Under the pieces are notes generated by a model. That model was not told the origin of the DNA. It saw nothing but the letters and a program-made list of their open reading frames with translations, and searched no databases. The translations under genes and the position numbers were made by a program. 64,000 nt of DNA from an uncultured Cytophagales bacterium (GTDB lineage: Bacteria; Bacteroidota; Bacteroidia; Cytophagales; Thermonemataceae), in NCBI GenBank assembly GCA_937911505.1, contig CALEMF010000048.1:44583-108582 (forward strand), given 5' to 3'. Shown here piece after piece: positions 1-8,676 of this stretch; position 1 is the first letter of the stretch; each line of letters opens with the position of its first letter.

Positions 1-1327
1 AGACATCTACAATGACCCCTCCATTAAGCGTATTCTTACTATTTAGTTTTGTATTAATTTGTTCTCTAAACGACCACTTGGTTTGTTGGTAATCACCTCC
101 ATTGCTATAGAAGCCATTTACTACTTCGCCTGAGCTGGCATCTCTTTCTAGTTGGTCTACCATAAAGGAATCATTAGTGCCCGAGAAGGCTACATTGAAT
201 TGTGAGTAGGTATTTTTATTAAAATAATAGTTGTGTGTAAGACCAATAGCGCCTGTAAGGCTTTCAGCCCGAAGGTCTTCATTACTACTAGAAAACTGAT
301 TCTCTGACTCCGCTTCTTCTTCACTACCTAGTAAATCAATGTTACTTATGCCTCCGAAGCCAAACAAGCTGAATCTTCCCCACTTTTGGGTAGGAAAATC
401 AAACTTAAAGTTGATGTCTTGGTAATAGGGAACAGCACTGCCTGTACCTAGATCAATGCCTATAGCATCGAAAACAGCCAGAGTAGAATAACGGTAATTG
501 ACCAAGTAAGAAGCACGAGAATTTTTACTAAAAGGGCCTTCTAAGCCTGCTTCAAAACCATTAAACCCAATTTGTGCCATATATTCCCTTTTAAAGGCGT
601 TGCCTGTGCGCATTTGTAAGTCAAATACTCCTGCCAAAGCGTTTCCGTACTCCGCAGGAAAAGCCCCTGTAGTAAAGTCTGAGTTATCGAGGGTATTGTT
701 GTTGAGCATGCTTACTGGCCCACCAGTAGCCCCCAAGGTAGAGAAATGGTTAGGACTAGGAATATCGATACCGTCTAAGCGCCATAATAAGCCTGTTGGA
801 GAATTTCCACGAATAATGATATCGTTACGGGCATCGTTCGCGCCAGAAACACCTGCAAAGTTAGTAGCCATACGTGCGGGGTCATTACGACTTCCTGCGT
901 ATCGCGAAGTTTCTTCGATGGTAAACTGTCTGGTACTCACACTACTAAATTCGTTTTTTGCCTTTGTTTTATCTTCACTGTCTTCTGCTACAATCTCTAC
1001 AGCATCGAGTAGTTGCTCTTCCAGAGAAGCGGTTACAAAGACCTCTTTCCCTGCGGTGACCATTACATTGGGAATAATACGCTCATCGTAGCCGACATAA
1101 CTTACTTTGAGGTCGATGCGACCAACAGGTACGGCTGGAAGTACAAAAAAACCATCTGTATCGGTTGTCGCACCCATCAAAGGATCGCTGCCTACCACGA
1201 TAACGGTAGCTCCTATGAGTGGAAATTTAGATTGGGTATCCAGTATTTTACCTCTTACTACTTGCGTTTGCGCATAGATAGGGAGGCTGAATAGAAAAAT
1301 GGTTAAAAAGAGAAAGAAATTTTTCAT
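1..1327 (-). CDS. TonB-dependent outer-membrane receptor, N-terminal part
   Basis: The gene starts at ATG 1327 and runs off the left edge, so only about 442 residues are seen. Residues 1-20 form a signal peptide ending in a typical YAQ cleavage site. A carboxypeptidase-regulatory-like beta domain follows (GKILD, then IGATV, TDTDGFF and YVGYDE), then a plug domain with NDIIIRGNSPTGLLWRLDG and the segment around GNALAGVFD. The start of the beta-barrel follows. Such receptors import ligands across the outer membrane using TonB energy. No SusD partner is visible on this side. The substrate cannot be told from the sequence. Family assignment is firm; the start is supported by the signal peptide directly after it. 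Confidence 0.9.
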   Translation of the reverse strand, partial: MKNFFLFLTIFLFSLPIYAQTQVVRGKILDTQSKFPLIGATVIVVGSDPLMGATTDTDGFFVLPAVPVGRIDLKVSYVGYDERIIPNVMVTAGKEVFVTASLEEQLLDAVEIVAEDSEDKTKAKNEFSSVSTRQFTIEETSRYAGSRNDPARMATNFAGVSGANDARNDIIIRGNSPTGLLWRLDGIDIPSPNHFSTLGATGGPVSMLNNNTLDNSDFTTGAFPAEYGNALAGVFDLQMRTGNAFKREYMAQIGFNGFEAGLEGPFSKNSRASYLVNYRYSTLAVFDAIGIDLGTGSAVPYYQDINFKFDFPTQKWGRFSLFGFGGISNIDLLGSEEEAESENQFSSSNEDLRAESLTGAIGLTHNYYFNKNTYSQFNVAFSGTNDSFMVDQLERDASSGEVVNGFYSNGGDYQQTKWSFREQINTKLNSKNTLNGGVIVDV

Positions 1328-1597
1328 GACCAAGAGCTTTTTAGGTTGTTGATGTATCAAAGCTCGTGGATAGGGGCTATATAATGAAGGGTACGCCGAG
1401 CGAGTGGCTACTTATCAGGATGAAACGTAGGATGGGGGAGATCAAGCGTTTGTGGTGGGAATAATGCTAGAAAGGCTTGCTTGAATAATTCTACCTTTTA
1501 CTCATTGACAATTAAGAGCATGTCATGTTTAAAAATTAAATTCTTCATAATTAATACTTTACGAAATTTTCACCACTTATCCTTCAATTTGCCTTTC

Positions 1598-1700
1598 GTT
1601 CATTTTTTGACTTCGTCGAGCTCGGCGCAGCCAAATCCAAAGCTTCCGCCCACAAACCAGTCCACCTCCCCGCTGGATTTTCAGACCCGCGCACTTATAA
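1598..1700. repeat. Dispersed intergenic repeat, copy A
   Basis: This copy begins GTTCATTTTTTGACTTCG and ends near CTGGATTTTCAGACC...GCGCACTTATA. The same head and tail occur at 10487-10660 and 12592-12766, with different lengths between them. It lies in the roughly 600-base gap upstream of the receptor gene, and short reading frames inside it look like chance. Copy A is the shortest of the three. It could be a small non-autonomous mobile or palindromic repeat of this genome. Confidence 0.55.
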
Positions 1701-1776
1701 TATTCTTAAAAACAAACAGTTAGAGAAAATTTAAACCTGCTTTAAGGTGCACAAAGGTGAAGAGGGTTAAAAATAC

Positions 1777-1862
1777 AATACCTCAATGAGTTCGAACGGA
1801 TGTTGTTTTTTAGTGATTTTCTTTACTCTACTTAACGAGTAGTCCGAACTTGTTGAGGTATT
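1777..1862. repeat. Inverted repeat with long loop
   Basis: AATACCTCAA at 1777-1786 is the exact reverse complement of TTGAGGTATT at 1853-1862. Weaker pairing of GTTCG...CGGA with TCCGAAC extends the arms inward. The loop is about 66 bases. It sits just past the end of the minus-strand lipoprotein gene, so it could act as a terminator-like structure, but there is no clear T run. Confidence 0.35.
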
Positions 1863-1930
1863 ATGGGTTACTGCTCTTTACTTTAGCATTAAAAAGCAAA
1901 GACAATCACCTTAAAAAGTGTATTACAGCA

Positions 1931-2530
1931 TTACTTTTCTGGTGAATAGGGCATAGCAGATTTGTGAACAACGATTCGTAGTTTATTATCCTTATCTTTT
2001 ACGTAACCTAGCGTATATTCTACTTTTACTTCGTCGCCTTCGGTAGTAGTAAAGTAATAGTTACCCATTGCTACTGCCATATTGCAACTGTTATTGATGA
2101 TGCCGCTATTTTCCCAACGGACGTTTGTCCAAGGTTTTATAGCAAACCCTTTGTCTTCTGGGTAAGTTTCATTACCACCTACAAAGTAGGAGAGTGCGCC
2201 ATCAAAGCTTCCACGGAATTGATCGACTGAAGCCAAGGTTGGCTTAAACAATACCGAGCTAAGGTCGTAGCCGTATAAGTCTTGTATATGTTCCATAGCA
2301 GCTTGTTTATAATCGCCTTTATCAGTGTAAACCTTTCCTATTTTGACGATACCTTCTCCCCACTCTTCTTGCGCCTTGATAACCTCTGCTTCTGTGATAC
2401 ATTCTGAAGAGTAAAGGGCAATGGTGTTCCCCTCTTTATTGTCAGTAGTTTCTTTTTCTTGTGGTGGTTGTTGTGTGCAGGATGCTGCAATAAATAGTAG
2501 TGAGATAAAAAAAAATGTGAGTGGTCTCAT
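1931..2530 (-). CDS. Predicted lipoprotein of unknown function
   Basis: The 199-residue product has a hydrophobic signal followed by the lipobox AASC at about residues 15-18, then a Gln/Pro/Glu/Lys-rich linker. It is therefore probably a lipidated, envelope-anchored protein. The mature part is mixed alpha/beta, with a Cys near ECITEAEV and another near NNSCNMAVAMG; the latter segment could be part of a small ligand-binding or enzyme-like fold, but I recognise no family. It closes the run of minus-strand genes in the accessory island but lacks the features of the immunity proteins upstream. The ATG start gives a perfect lipoprotein signal and is chosen for that reason. Confidence 0.75.
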   Translation of the reverse strand: MRPLTFFFISLLFIAASCTQQPPQEKETTDNKEGNTIALYSSECITEAEVIKAQEEWGEGIVKIGKVYTDKGDYKQAAMEHIQDLYGYDLSSVLFKPTLASVDQFRGSFDGALSYFVGGNETYPEDKGFAIKPWTNVRWENSGIINNSCNMAVAMGNYYFTTTEGDEVKVEYTLGYVKDKDNKLRIVVHKSAMPYSPEK

Positions 2531-2736
2531 ATGTGTTAGACTTTAAAGTTGTACATGAACTATTTTCAATTATAGAAGCTGTAGCTCTATTTAAAGGTTC
2601 ACTGTCAACTCTAAAATCTATTTCTGTTAGTATGGGTAGCTAATCTGTTTTATTGTTTTTATATAGGTAATTATTAGTCAGTAGTTAATTCATAAGGTTT
2701 GTTATTGTTAGGGAGCCACTTTTTAAATAGTAAGTT

Positions 2737-3100
2737 CTAACTTATATAGAAGCCTCCTAAATATGTGCGCTTTAAAAGCAGGGAAATCATCTTGAAGTAC
2801 GACACATTATGTGGTGCCTGCATCAAAAAATCTACCATTGAAATCTCAAACCGATACTGCTTCACGTAACGCTATTTTTTGTTTCGTAAAACCCTTTATC
2901 TTATTGAAGAGGCCTTCGGTGATAATCGGTGGGCCGGGGTCTTCTCCGAGCCACTCATTGAACTGATAACTTAAACGATGCTCAGTATTTTCTACTCTTT
3001 TGCAAGCATCGCAGGCAACTTTCTTCTCTATATGAGTCTTCTGCCCCATTTCACCTTTAACAGGTAAATTATAAAGTGTGAATATCTTAGGGTGGTTCAT
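2737..3100 (-). pseudogene. Frameshifted CxxC protein, possibly an immunity-protein relic
   Basis: The first frame (3100 to 2846, 84 codons) encodes a protein with one CDAC pair, then NEWLGEDPGPP and an ITEGLFNKIKGF helix. The order of CxxC, W-G-x-D and ITEGL recalls the N-terminal half of Zn-ribbon immunity proteins (double-CxxC types), but only one pair is present. Around 2870-2880 a second frame takes over without obvious loss of protein character (FEISMVDFLMQAPHNVSYF) and ends at TAG 2739-2737. I read this as one gene broken by a small indel. The family is a guess from pattern; the frame switch is seen in the sequence but could be coincidental. Confidence 0.4.
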
Positions 3101-3201
3101 TCGAATAAATACATAATATTACTGATCAAACTATTGGAAGAGGTCTTTTGCCTATTTAAATTTTCTAGCCGTTTTAGTAACTGCTGAGCCATTCTTATCA
3201 T
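3097..3201 (-). CDS. Possible 34-residue micro-ORF coupled to the next gene
   Basis: From ATG 3201 a short frame rich in Gln, Leu, Lys and Asn (begins MIRMAQQLLKRLENLNRQK) runs to a TGA that overlaps the ATG of the following CxxC gene in an ATGA arrangement. The overlap is the only argument for translation. It may be the residual end of a larger decayed gene. No family is recognised. Confidence 0.22.
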   Translation of the reverse strand: MIRMAQQLLKRLENLNRQKTSSNSLISNIMYLFE

Positions 3202-3264
3202 TGATCAATCAAGTGTATCCTGATCTACTGACATTTAGTATGGATTCTCCGATGTATATACGTA

Positions 3265-3813
3265 CTAGATCTTGGTTAAATCCATATTATCAAAATATCT
3301 AATTCCGGTAAACCCTTCCTTATCCAGCGCTTTCTTGAGTGGCTCAGTCACAAATACTATCTCTGGACGATCGAGTAATCTAAAAAGATCCAATTCATAT
3401 AATTTATCTTCTCGCACCACTAGCTTCGTGATTTGGTCAGGTTTGTTTACTTTCTCATATACGGTATAGGTAGACTGCTCGTAATCCATACAGTTCCTAA
3501 GTCCGATGATGTTTAATAACCAATATTTTTTATCGGCGATAGTTACCTCAATAAAATTGATTGGCTGATGCTTTACATTTTGTTCTATAAATAATCGTAA
3601 CGGTTCGCTTACGAAATATTCTGTAGAGCCTGTTCCTAATAGGTCTGGATATAGCTTTGTCTTATTTTTCAAAACCATTTTACGCAAGTCAACTGAATGC
3701 TCTTCTATTCTCTCTCCATCAATAATGGCATCAATAACATCCCAAGAATGACCGGTATTTTCGATGTAGGCATGTTTTTCACCAGTGTATGGAGATATTT
3801 TGTAAACTTTCAT
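3265..3813 (-). CDS. Imm11-type (DUF1629) immunity-like protein
   Basis: The 182-residue product has the C-terminal signature of the DUF1629/Imm11 family: a beta strand KLVVREDKLYELDLFRL, then a strand and helix IVFVTEPLKKALDKE, and the closing GFTGIRYF. The middle contains the family's second conserved block (FVSEPLRLFIEQ, then the beta strands INFIEV and KYWLLNII). Family members are usually encoded next to polymorphic toxins and are taken to neutralise them in the cytoplasm; no toxin gene is visible here. It is the most downstream of six such genes on this strand. There is no signal peptide. Assignment rests on pattern recognition of the C-terminal block. Confidence 0.72.
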   Translation of the reverse strand: MKVYKISPYTGEKHAYIENTGHSWDVIDAIIDGERIEEHSVDLRKMVLKNKTKLYPDLLGTGSTEYFVSEPLRLFIEQNVKHQPINFIEVTIADKKYWLLNIIGLRNCMDYEQSTYTVYEKVNKPDQITKLVVREDKLYELDLFRLLDRPEIVFVTEPLKKALDKEGFTGIRYFDNMDLTKI

Positions 3814-3971
3814 ATCATTAACCTTAGTTGTATGGTCATTTATAATGACTACTCGTTTCTTATAGGTTATATAACTCGTTTACAGGTCAATAGATAGTTT
3901 GCTTTCCTCTAAATATTCCCTGAGTAAAAAATAAGGTCGGAAGCTAGCGTAGAAGTCTTAGTAACAGAAGC

Positions 3972-4670
3972 TCATATCAGATGTACAATACCTTCTTCAG
4001 TTAATTCAACTTTATTCTCTTTACTAATTCCTGATAAACCACCAATATTTACACGACCATCATTCTTGCGAAATAATTCAGTAAGCTCTCTAAACCAATT
4101 GTTAAATATTCTGGTATTTAATGTGGCCAGCTCGGTATTATCGACCCATTTCTGATTAGGATACAGCTCTTCCGAGATTTTAAATTTTTGGTTTACGACA
4201 GGGAAATAAATGTCTGAATGTATTTCAACATAAAAATCTAAACGGTTACCATTAAATCCTGAGGACCACATCCAAAGAGGTCCTGTATAACCCATTTCAG
4301 TTTTTGAATCCTCAGGATCATTTAGTTTCCTAAGTATGGGGCCCATCAAATCTATTGTCCTCTCTATTAATGCGCCTTTTTCATCGTATAAATAAATTTT
4401 ATAAACGGAATTGTACTTGAACTGATAGGTCTTTTGATTGATTGCCGTAAAACGAAGTGCTATGATATTCTTTTTTTCGTACTTATTCAGATCATTCATG
4501 TATAACTCAATAGGATCACCCTTATCTTTACAAATGAGTTTATGAACTACATGCTTTTCGTTGATACGTAATAGTTTTTCCAAGAAAGAGTGGTTATATG
4601 AACGCTTAGGGATGGAAAGTGTATAAGTAGCTCTATTGTAGTCTTCGTTACAACCCCAGTGATTAATCAT
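3972..4670 (-). CDS. Hypothetical cytoplasmic protein
   Basis: The 232-residue product has no signal peptide or membrane segment. It is rich in aromatic and charged residues, with beta-strand-like stretches (IIALRFTAINQKTYQFKYN, VYKIYLYDEKGALIERTI) and a WMWSSGFNGNRLDFYVEIH block. The C-terminus holds a likely helix (IFNNWFRELTELFRK) and a short Gly-rich turn. I recognise no domain. Because it lies among immunity-like genes on the same strand and has similar AT-rich codon use, it may be another immunity protein, but this is inference from position only. Confidence 0.6.
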   Translation of the reverse strand: MINHWGCNEDYNRATYTLSIPKRSYNHSFLEKLLRINEKHVVHKLICKDKGDPIELYMNDLNKYEKKNIIALRFTAINQKTYQFKYNSVYKIYLYDEKGALIERTIDLMGPILRKLNDPEDSKTEMGYTGPLWMWSSGFNGNRLDFYVEIHSDIYFPVVNQKFKISEELYPNQKWVDNTELATLNTRIFNNWFRELTELFRKNDGRVNIGGLSGISKENKVELTEEGIVHLI

Positions 4671-4863
4671 TTAAATATTTTGTTATTCATTATCAACTTA
4701 TGTGTGGCTGACCACCTTGCTTTGACTACTCATTAAGCACCAAGCATAAATGAGTAAGCCTCTCTTTGAGATACAAAAGCCATCTACTATTAAGTTTTAC
4801 AGCGTAATCTATTGAACATATTTATTTCATTTACCTTCTCAAAAGCTGGCAAATCGTTCAGGA

Positions 4864-5265
4864 CTAGGTTTTTATAGCACCTTTTTGCTTATAGTAGCTG
4901 AGTAAATAAAAGCCTATGGCATTTACTCCTGCTATTACCAAACAAGTAGCCATTACCTCCATGGTGTACGTTGAGACAATTTTTTGAATCATTCTTCCAC
5001 GTTGGCCATCACTCACAAAAGATAAAAATAGAATACTTAATGTACTACATAAACATACTGATGAAAAAACCCAACCGACCCCAGCGTTGGTGATTTTTTT
5101 TCCTAAATAAATCATTACTAAATGAATAATAAAACCTACTGAGGTAATAAACACAAATGCTTCACCAAAATTAAGCGAGAAGGGATTAGATACCATATAG
5201 GCCATCAATAATGTAATTACCAACGTAAGGATCCAATAGCATTTCCAGTAGAATGACTTTTGCAT
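4864..5265 (-). CDS. Small membrane protein with four predicted TM segments
   Basis: The 133-residue product shows four hydrophobic stretches at roughly residues 10-28, 35-54, 66-85 and 105-124, joined by short charged loops (GKK, DGQRGR) and ending in a basic tail (YKQKGAIKT). This is typical of a small inner-membrane protein. In toxin/immunity clusters, membrane proteins of this size can protect against pore-forming or periplasmic toxins; here that is only an inference from the neighbours. No family is recognised. Confidence 0.6.
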   Translation of the reverse strand: MQKSFYWKCYWILTLVITLLMAYMVSNPFSLNFGEAFVFITSVGFIIHLVMIYLGKKITNAGVGWVFSSVCLCSTLSILFLSFVSDGQRGRMIQKIVSTYTMEVMATCLVIAGVNAIGFYLLSYYKQKGAIKT

Positions 5266-5266
5266 T

Positions 5267-5479
5267 TCAAAAAGTATGGCTTGAAGTTAACAAGTGTTTT
5301 ATGTATAAAAAAACAAGGTCGTTGGTTAAATATTTCTTTATAAATAGTATGCCTAATGAATCGCTATTTATAAACTTAGTAATACCTGTATAGGTAGTAA
5401 GAAGCCTGATGATTATTTTCTTCCCTGTAAAAATATACAGGGGTTCCAAAATTAAGGTGCCAAGCTTTTTATCCTGCAT
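5267..5479 (-). CDS. Doubtful 70-residue ORF
   Basis: A short frame begins MQDKKLGTLILEPL and is rich in Leu, Ile, Lys and Thr, with one possible hydrophobic segment. It ends one base before the start codon of the four-TM protein and begins 18 bases after the end of the broken Imm49-like gene. The tight fit on the same strand makes it worth listing. The composition is not convincing and it may be random or a relic. Confidence 0.25.
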   Translation of the reverse strand: MQDKKLGTLILEPLYIFTGKKIIIRLLTTYTGITKFINSDSLGILFIKKYLTNDLVFLYIKHLLTSSHTF

Positions 5480-5496
5480 TCACCTCTTACTAGGGA

Positions 5497-6310
5497 TTAG
5501 GGTAAGCGCGTGACTTCCACTTTTATTTCCCAACCTTTTTCATAAGCCCTGCTGGTGATACTCAGAATTTCCCAAGGTTACCATCCTCGTACTTCTCTAA
5601 AACGATTGTCTTCTGTAGTATCATAGTATTGTCTATTTTTTTCAAGTGCCTCTTTTAACTGTTTATTGAAAGAATCCTCACTACCAAAGTAGTATGCTTT
5701 TAGAAGCTCTTGTCTTGGCTCATCAATCATTGAAACATAGTTTTTCAACTCAGGATCATAGTTATACTTTTCTTTTGAGCTTATTGTATATTCATTATAA
5801 AGTTGCTCACTCGGCTTTGTTTCGTTTTTTATACATCTTGTAAGTCGGATGGTGTTCATGCTCTCCATAGTTTAAAAACGTACTATTTTCTTCTAGGTTA
5901 AGAATTAAGTCAGTTACTTGTTCGCAGCGACAAATAGAAGCATAGATATACGCACCCATGAGTGTAAATACTTTATCGTAACCTGTGCTTGTGTTAGTGA
6001 GTTCGACTTCTTTATCTGCTACCCAAAGTTTCAGGGGTTTCCCATTGTTATCAAGTGACCTAATATGCCCATAAATACCTTGCATGGCTAGTTTAAAATA
6101 GTGTCTTAACGTATCTAGGTCAGTTCCTCCATCTAACATTTTGAGGGTAAGCCACTTCACACTATTTCTATACAAGTAAAATGGCTTATCTCCTCCCTTA
6201 TCTTGTGCCACTTTAATCATTTCTATTTCTTTAGTCAAAGATCTTTCTAACTCCCCGTGGAAGAATTCTTTGTCGAAATTTTCAAAGCCAATCAAATTAT
6301 CCATTATCAA
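5497..6310 (-). pseudogene. Imm49-like immunity gene broken by a frameshift and a stop
   Basis: Three pieces align in order with the intact Imm49-like protein encoded at 7665-8519. The first runs from ATG 6310 (IGFENFDKEFF, LAMQGIYGHIRSL, TLMGAYIYASICR, YKMYKK). At the A run complementary to 5825-5830 the frame changes and homology continues in another frame (SEQLYNEY, ELLKAYYFGSEDSFNKQL, NRQYYDTTEDNRF). At 5580-5578 an in-frame TAA replaces the Leu codon of the intact W-L-P-W, after which PWEILSITSRAYEKGW continues to a final stop at 5497. A homopolymer slip plus a nonsense change indicate decay, although the A-run step alone could be a sequencing error. Its start overlaps the upstream YezG-like gene by 14 bases. 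Confidence 0.75.
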
Positions 6311-6635
6311 AAGTATTTGTCTTTGGATGATATGTCACTTTCATTAATGTAGGCACTTCACGTTCATCTTCTTGAAATAAGTTTGCTATCATTTCAACAC
6401 TCTCTACTCCTTTATCTAAAAAATCAAACATACTGTCATCATCAACATTGTACTTCTCACTAGACGCGTCATTTACTTCGTGCGTACCGACTATTTGATC
6501 ATTAATATTGTAGATTGAACAATACATATAGATAGATTTTACCTCTGTACAATTGTTTCCTACATACACAAAGGTATCTTCCACTATGCTAGTAGTTAGT
6601 TTCATAAATCGGTTGCCAAAGGCTTTAACCTTCAT
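6297..6635 (-). CDS. YezG/DUF600-like immunity candidate
   Basis: The 112-residue product has a central strand block SIYMYCSIYNIN, an acidic helix near FDFLDKGVESVEMIANLF, and a C-terminal VPTLMKVTYHPKTNTF. This order of an alternating beta strand, a helix containing L...V..I..LF, and a T.MK.TY strand resembles YezG-type (DUF600) immunity proteins of polymorphic LXG/YeeF-class toxins. The usual final beta hairpin is missing: the protein ends NTFDNG, and the next gene starts 14 bases before this stop, so the C-terminus may be truncated. Overlap suggests translational coupling with the broken Imm49-like gene. The family call is tentative. Confidence 0.5.
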   Translation of the reverse strand: MKVKAFGNRFMKLTTSIVEDTFVYVGNNCTEVKSIYMYCSIYNINDQIVGTHEVNDASSEKYNVDDDSMFDFLDKGVESVEMIANLFQEDEREVPTLMKVTYHPKTNTFDNG

Positions 6636-6650
6636 TTCATTATCAATTTG

Positions 6651-6749
6651 TTATCTTCTCTTAAAACGCCCTGGTCTATTACACTTGGTTTTAACATCTA
6701 CCTCTACTCTTTTTACTTGAGGAAGTTCCTCTGGCTTAATTCTTTTCAT
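6651..6749 (-). CDS. Possible 32-residue basic micro-ORF
   Basis: A short frame starts at ATG 6749 and ends at TAA 6653-6651, 15 bases before the YezG-like gene. It encodes a Lys/Arg/Val-rich peptide with VKRVEVDVKTKCNRPGRFKRR near its end. The composition looks more protein-like than chance and the frame is open a little upstream of the ATG. It may be the tail of a lost gene or a leader peptide. No homologue is recognised. Confidence 0.2.
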   Translation of the reverse strand: MKRIKPEELPQVKRVEVDVKTKCNRPGRFKRR

Positions 6750-6872
6750 CTTTTTACAACAAAAACAAGTTATATGTTTTTGAATACTTTACCGATATCA
6801 AAAGTCTACCCTCCTTTGAGACTGCGCGTGTCAAGAGCGGTTTTGTCTCATACTAAATAAGGGTTCTTATTA

Positions 6873-7538
6873 CTACTGATTGATCACTACCGAATAATTG
6901 ACCTCCTTAAACCTAAAACCCGTTATTCCCTCTGTTTCGAGGTGGTTCTTAAGGTTTTCTGAGCAAGAAAGGTGACCTGTGATGCCCAAATGGATGAAAT
7001 CATAATTATCGTTAACTGAAACAATTTTTGGATACAGCTTCTCCATTTTCCCACTTTTTAGTAATTCAAGATTTTTTTCTCTGAACTCAATGGCAGATGC
7101 TACAGCAACCTCATTTCCAAATGCCTGCTTAGTGGTGCTGTAGGTGTAGAACTTACTATTTTTGTAGTCGATGAGGTCAAAGGCAGCTTTGTACCAAACA
7201 AAGCAATATCTATGGGACTGGCCTAAGAAATATACTTTTGCGGGTCGTGATTCGACAAGAGCTAATTTATAGTTGACAATAATTTCATATGCCTTTTGCG
7301 ATAAAATCATTCCTGACATTATGGAAACAAAGCTACTGTTGATGGCATCTGTTAGTTTGGCTCCTTTCTTTAACAAGAAGTGATCAAAATCAGGTAGTTC
7401 AGTATTTTCATCCCAGTTATTAATTTCCGCGAATTGATCACCGCGTGCTTTCTGGAAATCAACTTTTAATTCCTCGACCTGAGGGTATTTTCCAATAATT
7501 CTGGAATCTGTTTCATTGCGTAGGATAAAATACTTCAT
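6873..7538 (-). CDS. Imm11-type (DUF1629) immunity-like protein
   Basis: The 221-residue product ends in the family's closing helix and loop (LKNHLETEGITGFRFKEV). The N-terminal region (MKYFILRNETDSRIIGKYPQV, FDHFLLKKGAKLTDAI) is closely similar to the paralogue at 9270-9929 (MRYYSLVRL...VIGTFPQI, MDSFLLDSGAALTDSL), so these two are a subgroup. The usual D-x-F-R motif before the last helix is weak here (NYDFIHLGITG), which may mean functional divergence. It is cytoplasmic, without signal peptide. It lies downstream of the intact Imm49-like gene after a gap of 126 bases. Confidence 0.68.
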   Translation of the reverse strand: MKYFILRNETDSRIIGKYPQVEELKVDFQKARGDQFAEINNWDENTELPDFDHFLLKKGAKLTDAINSSFVSIMSGMILSQKAYEIIVNYKLALVESRPAKVYFLGQSHRYCFVWYKAAFDLIDYKNSKFYTYSTTKQAFGNEVAVASAIEFREKNLELLKSGKMEKLYPKIVSVNDNYDFIHLGITGHLSCSENLKNHLETEGITGFRFKEVNYSVVINQ

Positions 7539-7664
7539 TTTTTAAAAGAGGGATTTAATAGTTACACTATACGAGGGTAGTGTCAATCATATTATCCGTT
7601 TCTTTGACAATTAATCTTGCATCGATACAGAGCATAAGCTTTGCTTGTACCTTATTAACCTCGA

Positions 7665-8519
7665 TTACTTATCATAAACGGAGGGTACATTATACTCTCC
7701 TGTTACAAACGCCATAGGAAGGCGTGGGTCATCCACTGTTATTTTCCAGCCTTTATCATAGGCCTTACAGGCTACAAAAATGATTGGCCAAGGTAGCCAA
7801 TTTATAGAATCCCGGCAGCGTCCCTCTTCCTCGGTATCATAGTATTCTCTATTTTTATTTAACGCAGTTTCCAGCGATTGATTAAAGGTATTAGCATCGG
7901 AAAAGAAATAAGCATGTTCTAGTGCTATCAGCGGTTTGCTTACATACTCTCTGTACCCTTCTTCTTCGGCGCCTTGTAGTCTATCCAGATTGGCCTTTTG
8001 GCAGTGCTCAAAGGACTCTTCATCAACCTCCTTCTCATTTTTAAAAAACTTTAATATTTTGTAGGCCGATGAGTACTCAAAACGACCCTCTCTAAAAAAA
8101 AGGGTTGAATCATCTTGCGCCATCACTAAATCAATAACGTCTTTATTACGGCAAATACTGGCATTGACATACGCACCCCATAAGTCAAACACGGTATCAT
8201 AGCTATTTTTTTTGTTTACCAATTCCACCTCCTCGCCGTCTATGGGTATTTTGGTAGGCTTACCAAAGTTGGAAAGGGTTTTTATATGGCCATAAATACC
8301 TTGCATAGCCATTAGGAGATCTTTAGCGATACTTGCTTTACCGTGACTTCCTTCTATATATTTTAGCGTTACCCAGCTTTTGGCATCTATGTACAAATAA
8401 TACAGTCGATCTCCATTATTTTTGGCTAAATGAAGCATTTCGTCTCTGAAGCCTAGTAGGTCTTCATATTCTTCTTTAAAGAAATTTTGGTCAAAGTTTT
8501 TAAAATTAATCTGGATCAT
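7665..8519 (-). CDS. Imm49-like immunity protein
   Basis: I start the gene at ATG 8519 (MIQINFKNFDQNFF) rather than 8588 because the 23 extra residues have no counterpart in the related broken gene at 5497-6310. The 284-residue product is mostly alpha-helical. It carries YYLYIDAKSWVTLKYIEG, LMAMQGIYGHIKTLSNFGK, VFDLWGAYVNASICRN and, toward the end, ALNKNREYYDTEEEGRCRDS with INWLPWP. These blocks fit my memory of the Imm49 family, all-alpha proteins encoded beside polymorphic toxins. It would act in the cytoplasm by binding a toxin domain, but no partner toxin is present. The Imm49 name is moderately sure; membership with the broken paralogue is clear. Confidence 0.65.
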   Translation of the reverse strand: MIQINFKNFDQNFFKEEYEDLLGFRDEMLHLAKNNGDRLYYLYIDAKSWVTLKYIEGSHGKASIAKDLLMAMQGIYGHIKTLSNFGKPTKIPIDGEEVELVNKKNSYDTVFDLWGAYVNASICRNKDVIDLVMAQDDSTLFFREGRFEYSSAYKILKFFKNEKEVDEESFEHCQKANLDRLQGAEEEGYREYVSKPLIALEHAYFFSDANTFNQSLETALNKNREYYDTEEEGRCRDSINWLPWPIIFVACKAYDKGWKITVDDPRLPMAFVTGEYNVPSVYDK

Positions 8520-8676
8520 TTCAAATCGTTTATTCAAAGTCGCGCTCAGTGCTTTACCACCTTTAATGAATAGCTTTGTAAAGCGCAACCTTTAATAGCC
8601 TGTATAATTGTATGCGATACACTTAAAAAGATGAGAATAGGCACTAAAATATTTCAACTATTAGCCATCCATTGAA

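Noticed and set aside
600..1294. Plus-strand open frames of 163 and 93 codons
   Set aside because: They are antisense to the TonB receptor, whose frame has clear domain motifs; their own translation is Ser-rich and motif-free.
1481..1723. Plus-strand 80-codon frame
   Set aside because: It runs through dispersed repeat copy A; protein composition is not convincing and other repeat copies do not keep the frame.
4790..4863. Minus-strand protein-like stretch (LVLNDLPAFEKVNEINMF) after the four-TM gene
   Set aside because: Only about 25 codons long and without a start; too short to separate from chance.
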